Below, in pieces: positions 9,775-22,797 of a DNA stretch of 64,000 bases. A program made the position numbers and the translations under genes. Where the stretch lies: the NCBI RefSeq assembly GCF_022605165.1, contig NC_063071.1, positions 2,356,001 to 2,420,000 of the forward strand, read 5' to 3'. This DNA comes from Purpureocillium takamizusanense (Eukaryota > Ascomycota > Sordariomycetes > Hypocreales > Ophiocordycipitaceae). The notes under the pieces are model-generated. The model had not been told where the DNA came from and did no database searches. It saw only the letters and a list, made by a program, of their open reading frames with translations. How positions within the stretch are numbered: the first letter of the stretch is position 1; each line of letters starts with the position of its first letter.

Positions 9775-11161
9775 GCAGCATGTCAGGCCTAATGATATTG
9801 TATTGATGCTGGAATTCAGGGATGGATTGTTCATGGCTAGGAGCATGACGACAGTGCTCCGCGCTTGGCGTTGGTCGGTATCGCTGATTGAAACGCTCAC
9901 GGAAGGGAACGGGATCGTGCGCCCCAAACGGCACGTGTAAACAAAAACGACTTGGGTCTATTTTCAGGGGCAGCAGAGCTGTATGGAATGCGTAGATGGA
10001 TGCGCTGCACCCATCCGCTCAAGAAAAGGCGTTTGGTGCGCACTCGCCGAATACGAACCGTTGTTTGCTGGATTATTTGCTGGATTACTACAGAATTCGT
10101 TGAGCGAAAGTGCCAGTGATGCTACTGTGCATGCTTCGTGGAGTGTAACCTGAGTATCTAGCCGGCGAGTGGTGAAGGACTCATTGCTATTCGTGTGTTT
10201 TGCTTTGAGTGCCGATCAAACAAAGGCAAAGACGGCTGCTTTCGTCCTTTGTGGGCCGGGCCCAAACGATGCGTCTACGGAACGTCGGTATCACGGAGCG
10301 GGAAGATAGATCATCCGAAGCCACCCTCGGTGGAGCGAACGCGCTACAAGCACCAAATGCGTTGGAGACCACGGGCTTCGACGCGCTGGCTGGCTGGGCC
10401 TGACGCAGTGTTGCGAGGGGATGGAGTGGAGTGGAGCCGACCCAACCTTGCCAACTGGCTACCTTACCACAGGCGCGTGAAGTGTAATGAGGTGCCTCTC
10501 AGCGCAGTGCTAACTTTGGCGCCCGCCTGTCTGCACTGGGGTCCATGCTGGGAGCGCTACGACTGCGCTGTGAGCCGGGCACTGCACGATCTCTCCACCT
10601 CAGTCCCGTCCACTGCACCGCACCTCCCCCAGGCGCGCGCGCGCACCGCACCCCAGCGCACGTCGGCCACCGCCCACAGCGGCACTACTGGATCGGGATT
10701 GGTCTGGCCCATCCCTAGACGCCAAAGCTTCAACTTCTCTCACCTCCCTCACCACACGTCGCCTTTCCCTCCCCTCTCACTTCTCACTCACCCGCCATCA
10801 CCCCTCGCTTCGAGGGCCGCGCCACACACGAAGCCCGCGGTCGCCATCGCCTCGCACGCAGCCTGGCAGCGCGTCTTTGACCCTCGCCTGCCGCGATTGC
10901 CGCCGCCGCACGTACGTGAATGACGCCCGACGCTGCTGCTGCTGCGCCGCCGCCGCCCACCCACTTCAATTTCTCCCGTCCCGGTCGCGTGCGCTCTACC
11001 TGAGCGCGTTTCACCGCGGCCAGGCACATCCGCAAACCGCCGCCTGCCCTTCGCGAGCGCAGCGACGCCACGAGTCTGCATGGTCACAGCGACGGCCTAC
11101 GGCGCGAGATATCATGAGCCCGGCGCGGTGCACACGATAGCAAGAGCGCCTCATCGACACG
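9775..11161. other. Intergenic, upstream of SET1
   Basis: These 1387 bases hold no credible gene. A 242-codon open frame (10195-10923) is low-complexity Pro/Arg/Ser and shares no family I know. The last 500 bases are C/CT-rich, consistent with a SET1 promoter and a long 5' leader. Confidence 0.5.
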
Positions 11162-14100
11162 ATGACTCGCACCCCGCCGGCCGTGAGTTTCGCTCAATTC
11201 TTCCCTAACGCTGCCAAAGTCAGGGCCGAAGCCGACCGCCCTGGGCGCGGCCCCTCGGCCGCCGCTCCGTCGTCGTCGTGTGAGCCTCCTGCCGCGCTCA
11301 GCGCCGACGCGCCGACTGGCATCGCGCGAGCCTCTCACGCCGCGTCCTCCTTGCCTGACGCACCACACACCCACGGCGACGACATCGCCAACGACTCACC
11401 TACCGCCGAGATACCAAGCACCGGCGGATCCTCCACATCCCACGCCAGCTCTGCTTCATCCATATTTAGCGCCTCACTGAAGCCCCTCGCAAATTCGCCT
11501 GCCTCTCACCTCGCTGCGAGCTTGCACAGGGATTCGCTCTCACACTCCCCAGCCCCGCCACAAAAATCAGACATGCCCGTATCCGCGTCCATCGAGCGAC
11601 CGGGGCAGGCCCATCGCGATGATCGATCCATGCGCGGCGCTGAGTCCTCCCGTCAGACCGGCCCCCCGTCCGACGGGCGCATACCTGCTCGAGACCCCCA
11701 ACCATCAGTCAAAGGCATCAAGTGCACATATGACCCGATCCTCGATCGAGTACGCAACAAAAGCGTTAGCAAAAACGCCAAGCCGACTTACAAAGAATTC
11801 GGATTGGTACGTCCATCTATACATACCCCCGGCATGAAGGGGGGGCGTCACTGGCTGGGTCCCTGGAATCTCACTCACAGCTAACGATGTGGCAGGATGA
11901 TGACGCCCCCCCTTCAGATCCGCGGCTGGCCAAGGCTGGCGACCGGCTGGGTTACATCAACACCGACTATTACCTGCCCAAAGCACGCTTGCGCCATGCC
12001 CCGGAGAATCTCAGGCCGTATCCCTACGACCCAAAGACGTCCATCGGGCCGGGACCGCCTACGCAAATTGTCGTTACCCGCTACAATCCTCTTGTTCCGT
12101 TTACCAAGGTGACAACCGTTTTTGCCACGTTTGGTGACATTGCCGAGAGCAGCAACAAGATGCACCCTGATACAGGCAGCTACCTGGGGTTTGCGACGAT
12201 CCGCTACCGAGACGGCAAACGACCGGGTCGGCCTCCCGTCACTGCCATCGATGCCGCTCGCCGTGCTGTTCGCGCGCGAGGGATCAAGATCGATGCCGAC
12301 ATCGTCAAGGTGGACTACGATCCGGAAGGTCGCAAGAGCCGACGCATGCTCGAGGAACACCTCAAGCGCGAGAGGGACAAGTTCAACCGAGAAAGGCCTC
12401 CGCAACAAGCCTCGTCCACTCCCAAGCCGCCACCCACGGGTCCAAAAACGTCGTCGGCCACTGCGCCCGCGCCTGCCTTTGTGCGGCCTCCTCCGACTGC
12501 GCCAAAGGGCCCTTCCGCGCAAAGGCAACCGCCGGCGTCTCAACAGCAGCCCACTATCGCGGTGACGCCTCGGGGTGTCGAGCTGCACAGTATTGCTCCC
12601 CAGGTCGCCGACCAACCTTATATCTTTGTCACCGCGGAGAGCGTCCCCGTCCTGCCAAGCATCATTCCTCACATGAAGAAAAGGCTCAAGAATTACGCGT
12701 TTGAGGATATACGGCTGGACAGGACTGGATTCTACATCGTCTTTCGCAACTCCTTCACGGGCAAGTCGGAGGCCGAACGATGCTTCCGGGGTGCTAATCA
12801 CACTGAGTTTTTTACTTACGACATGGCAATGCAGCTTTGCTTGCCACGCCCGTCTGCTCGCTCTATCGACCACTTGCAAAACCGAAGCCCGAGCCCTGAC
12901 AGGAGTCAGCGGCCCGCATATCGACGACGAGACGACGAAGCGGCCAGACGGCGCCGAGAAGAGGAGGCCGACCTGGAAGAGGAAAAGAAGCAACGAGCCA
13001 AAAACTTCGATCCTGTTAATGAGGCTGTTGAGGTCGTGCGCAGGGAAATGATGGAGCATCTCATCCGCCACATTCGCACACAAGTGGCAGCGCCTTGCTT
13101 GGCTGACTATCTAGATCCAGCCAACCACATTGCTAAGAGAAGGAAGCTCAACCTTGATCAGCCTGAAGATGAAGAGGAGCTGGCTTTTGACGACGGCAAC
13201 GCTAGTCCAAGAGTTGGGACACCTAATTCCCGGACGGATCCCATCGAACGTCGCACAGGCGCCTTCGAAGCAAAACTGCTGCCCAGGATCCGCAAGAACA
13301 AGAGCAAAGGGCAGGCCCACCGCAGCACATTCGTTGATCCCTTTTCAAGAAGTCGACCCTCTGTGGCCCGCGCTGCATTTAGGTCTTTGCACCATCGCCT
13401 CAAGAGCCTTGACAGCGACTTTGAATCCGATGACGAAACGGATGCCGGAGCTTTGGTTGCCCGGGATACCGAGGAACCCGAGTCGCGGCCTCGCAGTCGT
13501 ATGAGCACAGATGATGAGGCTTCCAAGGATGACTTGGGGTCTTGGGGTCGACAGGAGGATGACTCCATGACGGAAGCCAGCCTAGCCGTTGCTGACGGCA
13601 CGTTGTCGAAGAAGCGCAAGCTGGAAGACACCATGGACACAGCCTTTAAGCGCCAAATGAAGTCCGACGAGGAGCTTTTTGGTGTCAAGATTGGTCGTCT
13701 TGAGACAGAAATCAATGGGCGAGCGACCTCGGAGGACGCAGGGTTCGACCTCGACAGCAGTGTATCCCGCTCGGAGACGCCCGCTTCTCAGACCGCAAGG
13801 GGTCTGAAGAAGAAGCCTACCAAGCAGAAGAAGAAGACAAAGAAGCAGCTATTCGAGGAGCGTGAAGCCTTGAAACGACAGCAGGACGTTGAGTCCCAGG
13901 CCGACGAAGACGAGGCGCCCACATTACAATCAAAGTTTGAGGGACAAGACCCCCCCGCGCCAGTCCCAGAGGCCAAGGTGGAAAAGCATGACGACAGGTT
14001 CTTCTCCATAGAAGCCCTGATCCCAGCATTGACGCTCCCCGATGGCTTCAAACCTGATATCTCCTCGCTGCAGAGCCTGGCGCTAGGACTGAAAGATCTG

Positions 14101-15058
14101 CCGGATCTTGCAAGACTTCAGAGGAAATTCGCGACGGCCGATATCGGTAACGCGGAACTGTGGCTCTGGAAACGCAACCGCATCAGGGAGCTCAATTCGT
14201 CCGACGGCTCAGTGGACCGACCAGTCTCTATCGAGGGCTACTACGTGCCCAATTCGACAGGTTGTGCTCGTACTGAGGGTGTGAAGAAGATTCTTAATTC
14301 CGAGAAATCAAAGTATCTTCCACACCACATCAAGGTGCAGAAGGCTCGAGAGGAGCGCGAGGCCCGGTTCAAGAAGACGGGCAAGGACGCGAGCACGGCC
14401 GAGGCCGCCAGATTGGCCGCGGAGAAGCTCATTGCCAAGGGCAACTCTCGGGCTAACCGTGCCAGCAACCGACGATACGTCGCGGATCTAAACGATCAGA
14501 AAAAGACTCTGGGTCAGGACTCGGACGTGTTCAAGTTCAACCAGCTTAAGAAGCGGAAGAAGCCCGTCAAGTTTGCCCGGTCTGCCATCCATAATTGGGG
14601 TCTCTACGCCATGGAGAATATCGCCAAAGACGACATGATTATCGAGTATGTTGGCGAGGAGGTGCGACAGCAGATATCAGAAATCCGAGAGAAGCGCTAT
14701 CTTAAGAGTGGCATTGGGAGCAGCTATCTGTTCCGCATCGACGACGACACGGTCGTTGACGCCACCAAGAAGGGGGGCATTGCGCGATTCATCAACCACA
14801 GCTGCATGCCGAATTGCACGGCCAAGATCATCAAGGTCGAGGGCAGCAAGCGAATCGTCATCTATGCCCTCCGTGATATCGCCTTGAGTAAGTATACCGC
14901 TCGAAGCTCGTTTTGGCGCTGTCCACGTAACGCCTCTAACACGTATCCTTTCAGATGAGGAGTTGACCTACGACTACAAGTTTGAGCGAGAGATTGGGAG
15001 CTTGGACCGCATTCCCTGTCTCTGCGGCACCCCGGCCTGCAAGGGCTTTCTCAACTAA
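11162..15058 (+). CDS. set1: Histone H3 lysine-4 methyltransferase SET1 (COMPASS catalytic subunit)
   Basis: This enzyme methylates H3K4 on transcribed chromatin as the catalytic subunit of COMPASS. Exons are 11162-11806, 11896-14887 and 14955-15058, giving 1246 residues, typical for ascomycetes. The start [15 protein letters not shown] matches the conserved N-terminus. An RRM-like domain spans about 270-350 ([17 protein letters not shown]). Long charged and Ser-rich linkers follow, with [14 protein letters not shown] around 855. The N-SET region precedes the SET domain at about 1104-1224, with [17 protein letters not shown], and [11 protein letters not shown] near 1180 for AdoMet and substrate binding. 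The second intron falls inside SET and gives [15 protein letters not shown]. The post-SET Cys triad is [13 protein letters not shown], ending the protein. All key residues are intact. Confidence 0.96.
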
Positions 15059-16219
15059 TATTGCATCTTTTCAGCGGTGACCCTGATGGTGACAACGTCG
15101 GCTGCCCCTCCTCGGCGGCATCGAAATTTCGCATATGGTGCCTCGAGTAATTGGACGTTGACGTGGCTTGCTTGCTTGCACCTTGCGAAGGATCCCGTTC
15201 AGCGCAGAGCCACCTCGGACTGCCCCGTTGCTTCCATCCCATTGTAACCATAAGTCGAGCGCAAGACGCGATTTTGCAGGCGCACTGGTGTTTTATGTTG
15301 CAGGAGGGAGGGGGAAGGAGGAGACTTTCGGGAGCGGCAAAAGCACCTAAAAGCGGATTTGTCTCGGGTCTCTTTTTGCGGCGTTGAGGGAAGGGGCGCG
15401 GGTTGTTACCGGAGCATGGGGGCTCGCATGGACCCGAGCTCTCCCGGGCATTGGGGAGTGGCAATAGGCTTATTTTCCACCCCCCTCCCCTTCTTATGAT
15501 TTGGGCTTTGGTCTGAAAGCGGCAATCATCCCATCTGGTGGAGCGGGGAGAGCAGCCAGGGAGCCGCCACTTTTACTCTTTCTTTTCTTACGCGGCGTTG
15601 CGGTTGTCTTGTACACAAGTATACACGCCCAGCGCAAACAGCAAGGGTGTTTTGTCGCTCGTGGGCAGGGAGGACACTCGGTGGTGAATGATGAATAGAG
15701 ACGGAAACGAGGCCAGTCAGCAGATACTATGTTGTTATCTCTGACGTGAAGTGACGGTTTTGAATGTATACTACCCCCACTAATGCTGCTGCTGCGGCTT
15801 GGTCCAAAGGCTCCAAAATATATATTCCCTCGTTTCAAAAGAGGTTATTTGGCTCTATGGCCGTTGTGTGCCATCAACGGGCCGCATGTGCCCCCTCGGC
15901 TGCCCCTCGTACTGAGTATAATATCTCGCTTTTCATATAGGCTCCGCTTGTACCGATGCACCTTGGATCTATCGATCGATCGAGCCTGCGGGCCGGCCGT
16001 CTCCCCGCCTCCGAGCTGAGTCGCGCGCGCGCACGCGGCCCGTCGCCGTGCATGGCTCTGGCTCGTACCAGTATCCCGTCGGCATTATCATCCCGGGTCT
16101 CGAATTCGTTGTCAATACGTGTAGGCAAGCGGCAGCAGCGAACGCCACTGGCGCGTATGTTCTCCAGCAGTGACACCGCAGCCTACCCCAATGTGCTCTG
16201 TCGTCCACAGTCGCTTCAG
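15059..16219. other. Intergenic between SET1 and the 16.2-kb gene
   Basis: 1161 bases between convergent genes with no recognisable coding sequence. Short low-complexity stretches (CCCCCTCCCC near 15480) occur. It presumably includes the SET1 3' UTR. Confidence 0.5.
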
Positions 16220-16935
16220 TCAGTCGGCGGCCGCTCCAGTCCCCCCTTGGTTGTCGCTAACACCGGGGGGCGCGCGGGGACCGAGCATCCAGTCCTGCAT
16301 GGCGAGCCACTCGCTCCACTTGCTCTCGGCGTTGACGATCTCCTTGTTCGTGACGCCCTGCAGCGGGCGCAAGAAGGGGACCGTCTGCCCATCCTCCATG
16401 TCGTATGCGGCCTTGACCGTAAGCCATGTGTCGCTCTTGGCTGCGAAGAGATAGTTTCGCCGCTCCTCCTCGTGAATCGGCCCAAGCCCCGCGGTCCAGT
16501 CGTCGCCGAAAAAACCGTGGAGGATGGTCGGCGTGTCGAAGCCCGTGGCGACGAGCCGGCGGACGTACGGGACGAGCGACACGGAGCCGACGGCAGCGTG
16601 CCCGGGCGCGCCGTCTGGGCTGATGTTGCTGTCCATATGTTCGGGCGCAGAGCCCCGGGCGATGCCTACTGCTCTCTGAAAAGGGAGCCTGATGTTTAGC
16701 AGGGCTGCCAGGGCTTGCACCGAGACACTATGCTGCCCTTGGGTGACAAAGTGATGGAGACATGACTGGTATTTAGGGTACCAGTCGAATATGTCGAACT
16801 GAAACTCCTGAAACGGCTGCCACAAATTGTCAGTGCTGTGCTGCCTACAAGAACGGGAGAGAAGGGTATGCAGTGGGCATCGAGAATTGTCTCGTGAGCC
16901 AACGTCGAACTGACATGTCTGAAAGGCCTCGCCAT
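16220..16935 (-). CDS. Conserved fungal protein of unknown function
   Basis: Exons on the minus strand are 16935-16915 and 16816-16220, giving 205 residues. The short first exon encodes MARPFRH. It uses donor GTCAGT, a CTGAC branch point and acceptor GTGGCAG, and joins in phase 0 to PFQEFQFDIFDWYPKYQSC. I recognise the core from many filamentous ascomycetes: DIFDWYPKYQSC, QALAALLNIRLPFQ, a linker, SLVPYVRRLVATGFDTP, LHGFFGDDW, GLGPIHEEERRNYLFAAKS, and the end WSEWLAMQDWMLGPRAP. It has no signal peptide or membrane segment; conserved Trp and acidic residues suggest a small soluble domain. A longer open frame extends upstream to 17038 but has no ATG, so the spliced start is preferred. I know no function. 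Confidence 0.82.
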
Positions 16936-19080
16936 TGCCTGAGTACCCCGTGCCTGATGCAAATTCCTGAATATCAAAGAGTAATGTATGTGTGGTAGCC
17001 AAGGTTTTCGGCGAGGGCTGCTGCAAGTCTGAGGCCAACTCTTAGACTCCCCACGGGGTAGAGACAGATACAGCGCCCTCAATCTAGGTCTCCTATGACC
17101 GAATATTGAGCTCTGGCAGCAGGCCGCATAAACGACATTAAACAAACGAGGCGAGGCGTGTTCTGAACGCTCGTAGTATAAGCAAAGTTGAGCGCAGAGC
17201 TTGATATGGTTAGGGGGGACACCCACCAAGGTTGGGTACCTATCTATGTTGGCAAAAGCATGATCCTCCTGCAGAGATGGCTGGATGCGGACACGACTTC
17301 CCGAGAACTACCTCAGGAGACGGACCCAATGCTCGGGGCAGTCACCATGCGGAGGCGTCGATGTCGAAAAGGGATTGGACGGGGCAAGGACCAGGTCTGG
17401 AGGAACTGGGGAAAGGGCACATGGAGATTCCACCGTACTCGCCCGCCGAACTTGGCTGCTATATACTGTACAGAAACAAAAGCCAGCGCCCAGGGTGGAG
17501 AGACCAGCAGCAGCAGCGCCGGAGAGCAAGACGAGCCTTGTTGGTGTCCCCCCACAAAATCGAGTGACTAGCCGCTGAGAGCCGAGACGGGAGCACGGCA
17601 GTCGAGGGAATGCTGCGGCTTTGACAGGTCGCGAGCTGAGCTGTACTCGCTTACAAGATGAGACCAGGCGAGCAGGAATCGCGATGCGTAGTACTACCAA
17701 TCTGGTAAGTCCAGGTCTGCCTGCGGCGGTCGGACAAAGAGGCTGGGAGAATGGAAGCAAAACGCCGTCGACAACGTTTGGTCAAGAGCGAGATCCGGAG
17801 ACGTTTCATGGGCATGGCCACGGATCTGTTATAGTAGCGCCGCATCGAGAGCGGATGGGCCGACAGTGGCAGCGCCACATGCCTGGAGTGCCACGTTCGC
17901 GCAGTCGTAGAGGCTCCGCGGATAACGTACCACCAGCTTTAGTACTGGGCGAAGAGCTGACAGCCGAGACGAGGTAGTAGGTAGGATACACGCCTCACCA
18001 GTCCTGCAGGTGCAGCAATGTGCACGATGGTACTTTTTTTTTCTTTCTTCTCGTGGCAGAGAGTGCACACTGCAGCTAATGAGGGGTGGTCGTGAAGGGT
18101 GTGAGCGGGAGAGGCGACAATGGGCTGGAGTAGCTTGGCTTGGCCTGTTTATTACCCTGGCCTGGCCTGGCCAGTGGCTGGAACCAGGGTTCAATCTGGT
18201 GGAGCCTCCGGGAGGCGAAAGAGAGACGCGCTGGGCGACTGACTGGTGGAGATCCCCAGACGGCGTCAGCTATTACCAAGGCGAGACTAGTAGGATATGG
18301 AGAGGAACGGCATGGCCGCTGGTTGAGTGTCGCACCGGCCGATATAGTTGCTTCTGCCCTTGACTTATCCGCCCGAGGTTGCCATGGACAAATGAATGCT
18401 GTTGTTTGTTCCCTGGTGGGCCACTCATTCCATAGCTCGCAAATCGGCACTGCTAGCCAGGCCAGGGTTCCGTCGCATTGTACATTGTCGAGAATCCGCG
18501 GTTTGCAACGAACATAGTATTCGTACCTGTCCAGGTCAGTCAGTTCTGGCTCTAGCGGTGGGGCCGAAGCAAAGCTAGGTGGCGACTGACGGCCGTGCTG
18601 GACTTAGTGTTGAGCACGATCACGCGGTTTCGACCCCCTTGCTTGTGCTTGTATCGAGAGGAGCGCCTCCTTATACTTGGTAAGGGCAAGCGACGGAAGC
18701 CGTATTGGTAAGCGATCTGATTGGATGATAGTGAAGGCCCTACAGACTGGAGAGGAGGAGCTCGACAGCCATCAGAGAGGTCCACCGTTCGGTTAGTAGA
18801 GACTAATTGCGCATGCTGTGCCCGTCATTGATCGAACAGGGGGGGGCTCGTCTGCGTCGGCCCGATGGAAACCAAGCGCGATGCTCGTGTACCCGACCGA
18901 GGGGTGTAAATCTCAATATCGACCCAACATCTTGATGCGGCGACATGGGAAAGGCCGGAAATCGACGGTGAGACATGAGCCCGGCGGAAAGGTTTGCGCT
19001 TTGTTGGTCGTGCAGATCTGCTCGTGGCGCATCAGCCAAGATCAGCCTTGAGCAATTCATTCAGCACCCGGCGGCTCCCA

Positions 19081-19100
19081 GCGCAGCGCAGCGCAGCGCA
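19081..19100 (+). repeat. GCGCA tandem repeat
   Basis: Four tandem GCGCA units in the gene-poor region. Confidence 0.8.
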
Positions 19101-19251
19101 GCTCGGCACAGGCGACGGCCAAACGCACCGACCCACCCCACCCGTTCAGGTCTTCGAACATGAAGGACGAACATGCTCGTTTGAGGGGAGGCAGGTGACG
19201 TGACGTGTGACCTCTGGCGGGCGTGTCGGCTACTGCTTGATATTACTCGCA

Positions 19252-19261
19252 GGGGGGGGGG
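19252..19261 (+). repeat. Poly-G tract (10 G)
   Basis: Homopolymer run in the gene-poor region; no associated gene. Confidence 0.8.
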
Positions 19262-22200
19262 CCTCTGCTGGATGCTGTGCTGTGGTGGGCTGTGCTTTCG
19301 CTGTGTTACAGGTAAGTAGGTACAATGGATACCTACGTGAGCACCCAAGGCAATGAATAACTTGCAAGTTTGCGTGTCAGTACCCAAGGCGTAGGTAACA
19401 CTGCCCCGTACCTTATGTATTACTTGGTAAAGTTTGTAACTTATCATAGGCCGGGCATCCGAGGGGAGAGAAGTATGCACGTCCTTTGCGAGGTGGGGAG
19501 GCCTCATGCATGTTCAACTGTCTTGCAAGGTCAGGGAGGGATGCAAGTTGAAAGTCTAAAAATGCGTCGGTCGTCTCGTGTCGCCGACCGACCGACCCTT
19601 CCTTGTCTTTCTGTGCGGGTTTGGTTCGCACCTGCCTCGCACGTTTCTGTTTCCACACTCTTTTCGTCGAATCACGTCTCGCCAAATGTGAAGAAAGTCC
19701 TGCCCCTGTCCTGGACATCGCATCTCCGTCTCCATTTCCAACCCTCTCCATCTACGTACGTACGTACTAATCACGTTACCTCGTAACTAACTACCGCATA
19801 TCCTTTTCGATTCTACTTCGGGAGTCGCCGAGTCTCGACCTTTTGAACCCTGGGCGAACCGTGAAGAGCCCGTTGCGGGCAGGCCCCAGAGCCGCCCGAC
19901 GACCCCTCCACTCATCTATTCAATGGGAGACAGCCTCGACTTCTTCCCCGACAGCCATGCCTGGCGTTATATATAGTGAGGATTGCTGTCTAGTGTCGGC
20001 CCCCTGCAAATCAACTACGTGCTGGCAAACGGTGGCACCAGCAGTAACATTGGTTTGTAGGTATCCCGACAGGATTCGGTTCCCGTTCCGCCCCACGCCC
20101 CCAGCATAGGGGTACTAAGAATCGTTACCTAACCAAGGCTACCCGTCGAGATGCCCGGATATCAGTCAAGCACGGCAAGCCAGGGTACAAAGAAGCAGTT
20201 GTTGCTGAACTCTGCACCTGTCCAAGGTCGTGGCCTTCTGTCTCTCTATCTCTTCACCGTCATGCTCGGAGAGGAAGCTCGTCAGTATGCCTGCTGGCTT
20301 TTCCTTTCCGGCCCATGCGCGCATGATGCAATTCGGTCCAAATGGAGGAATTGAGCTGGTACATGGCCTTGTCTATGGCCTTGTCTATGAAATTACTAGG
20401 GCGCTGGTGCCGGCCACGTTCAATTTGAATCACTCCAACCGTCAGGGCGTGCAGGTTGGGTGACCCTGGCAAAGACACGACGGCCTCGGACAAGCTGGGC
20501 GAAGCGGATGCGAATATCACACACCCAAGTCGCAGCAGTCATGCCCACCCCCGAAGCCTCAAACACGAATTGCTTTTGCAGCCGGGCGTCTCCAAGGGTC
20601 GGCACTGCAGGCTGGCCTCAGTCGCCTAGTCTTAATCGACTCCATAGCATCCGCACACGTGTGTCGATTGAGCTGGCGCCCACCCGAGGTCATTGCTGTT
20701 CGAATCGATGGAGCTGCGTTCCCAGCCCAGGCTTCCGGAATTGCGCCACCCTCATCCAGCTCTCCTCTCGTTCCATCTTATAGGTATGTACATATGTACG
20801 TGGTCTACCTACTACCAACAGACAGCCCAGTCGCGACGCAGCGGCATTCGTACTGCGTCACAGGACCCGACAACACCACGATGCAACGCCCTGCCGGCCT
20901 GTCCTGTCCGTCACGCAGCCATCCGACACATCACTTTGTCCATGGTGGATCTGATGGGCCAGGGCCAGACAGCACAGGCCAGCCAGGGTCTCATGCCCAG
21001 TCAATGGCGGTCCTGTGCTGCCACGAAGACTTAGCGTGCTCGGCATCCCCGCCACTTCAGCTTGCTTGTGCACCCCCCCCTGTCCACCGAACTTTCCTCC
21101 AGTCTTGTCCTCCTGGCGAATCTCATCGATTTGCGACTCGATCTCCCCCGGTTGGCAGCACGCCGTTTGGCCCCCTAGTTCCATCGTTCGTGATTCATCC
21201 ATCCGTCGAGGGCTGGACGACGATCAAGTATGACCATCTCTTTGCCGTTTGCCATTACCTTTTCATGAGATCGAGGCCCAAGATCGGATTACATGACCTA
21301 CTGTGCTGCTTTGGACTGCTTGCTCTCACGATTTGGCATGGATGGCTCGGCGGCAGCGACAACTGACGCCTAGAATTGTCTACCACATAACTTACTATGC
21401 GTGTTGCGGATGCGGGCGCGACCTCCGCCACAGGTGTCACCGGGTGTTGATACACACCCGGGTATTGATCCTATGCATAGCCTTCATCCCGGTCACATTT
21501 ATCAATCAATCAATACGACGTCAGAGGTCAGGCCATTGTGCATCGCCACGGCTCCTCGAAGCCCAGGCGATGCTGCAGCCATGGGTGGCTGTAACCACTC
21601 GGCAGGCAAGACCTGGGCTTGATCAGCCTCCAGACGAAACCGGAAACCCAGAATTGCAGACGAGCAGGTTGGGCGCTCTCTCTTGCCTCAATATTGTGCC
21701 AGTTCTGATGCAGGCGCCTGCCTATCAGCGAACATGGGAGGTCGTCATAGCCCCTTGTTGCTTTTTCTTCGTTCAAGGGATGGCCACCTCACGTCGGGAC
21801 TGCATATCTTGCGGACCGCTCAGCAAACCGCTGAGACACTTTGATGCTAACAGCGACGGCCAACAAAGTTGCCAGGCAGGGAACAACTGGACTAGGTTGC
21901 CCGCATGCCCAACGAGCCGTCGGCGTACCTCGCCTCGAGTGGATGCGGAGTCCATGCGGGCGATAGTTGACAAGCGTTGGCGCAAGTGATCCGCGACACC
22001 TCTTGTAGATGCTGGCACTGGCCCCTGATCGGATCGAGACCGCTCTGGCCCCAATTATTTTGCAAGGGCGAAGGCACGCGCAGCATCTCAGCGGCGCCAT
22101 TTCCGTGTGTCATGAAGCCACCGTCGCCAGGGGCGTTGCTGACGAGCATGCCAATCGGATGCTGCGGCTCCGCGCAGAGAGGGATGCCGTTTCGACAGCA

Positions 22201-22311
22201 TGCATGCCATCGTGAAAGCGATATAACGTGTCCGAAAATCAAACAGGGCTATTTCCGGCGCCCTGGAGTCGGAGCAAAGCCCTCGCTCTCCGCCCTAGGA
22301 CTCTTACCGAC

Positions 22312-22338
22312 TGTTGTTGTTGTTGTTGTTGTTGTTGT
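22312..22338 (+). repeat. GTT trinucleotide microsatellite
   Basis: About nine GTT units in the gene-poor region. It produces an artificial poly-Val frame, so the surrounding 248-codon open frame is not taken as a gene. Confidence 0.9.
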
Positions 22339-22784
22339 CCTGGTCGTGGTCATCGATGTGGTTCATCTGCATGTCTCTAACGTTTCAAGATTTGAAAGCA
22401 GAGCAGCAGCCGCGTTCCAGAATTGTCTTCGTCTAGATTGGTCCCAAGCGACGGCTTGTCTGCAGAGGACGCGGGAAGAGCCGACACATGTTTTCGCCAC
22501 TCCTGCACCAGCCGACGTGGGGGAGGGCACGCGGTCTCTATCACGGAACGAGTCGGGGAGACACGGATGCCTTGCTGAGAAGCACCTGGCACATTTATCC
22601 ATCCTGCTTTGGTCACAAGACGACGGCCCCAAAGTCGGGGCAGTCATTGCTTGCACAACGGAAACGTCCCCATGGGACCTCTCTGTGATGCGCCGGGGCC
22701 TCCTTCCCGCGTTCTTGGCTTGATGCCGTTTCACAAGAAGCTTCGACAACGTCGAAAACTCATTGCAAGTGACTCTATTTCCTT

Positions 22785-22797
22785 GGGGGGGGGGGGG
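22785..22797 (+). repeat. Poly-G tract (13 G)
   Basis: Homopolymer of 13 G in non-coding sequence. Confidence 0.85.

Noticed and set aside
10195..10923. 242-codon frame upstream of SET1
   Set aside because: Pro/Arg/Ser low complexity, no family resemblance, lies in probable promoter/leader.
16816..17038. N-terminal extension of the conserved protein at 16.2 kb
   Set aside because: Open but with no ATG; the spliced seven-codon exon gives a proper start and a family-like N-terminus.
20659..21366. 235-codon frame in the gene-poor region
   Set aside because: No domain, no signal for a real start, composition like translated spacer.
21977..22723. 248-codon frame with a hydrophobic Val run
   Set aside because: The Val run is the GTT microsatellite, not a membrane helix of a real protein.
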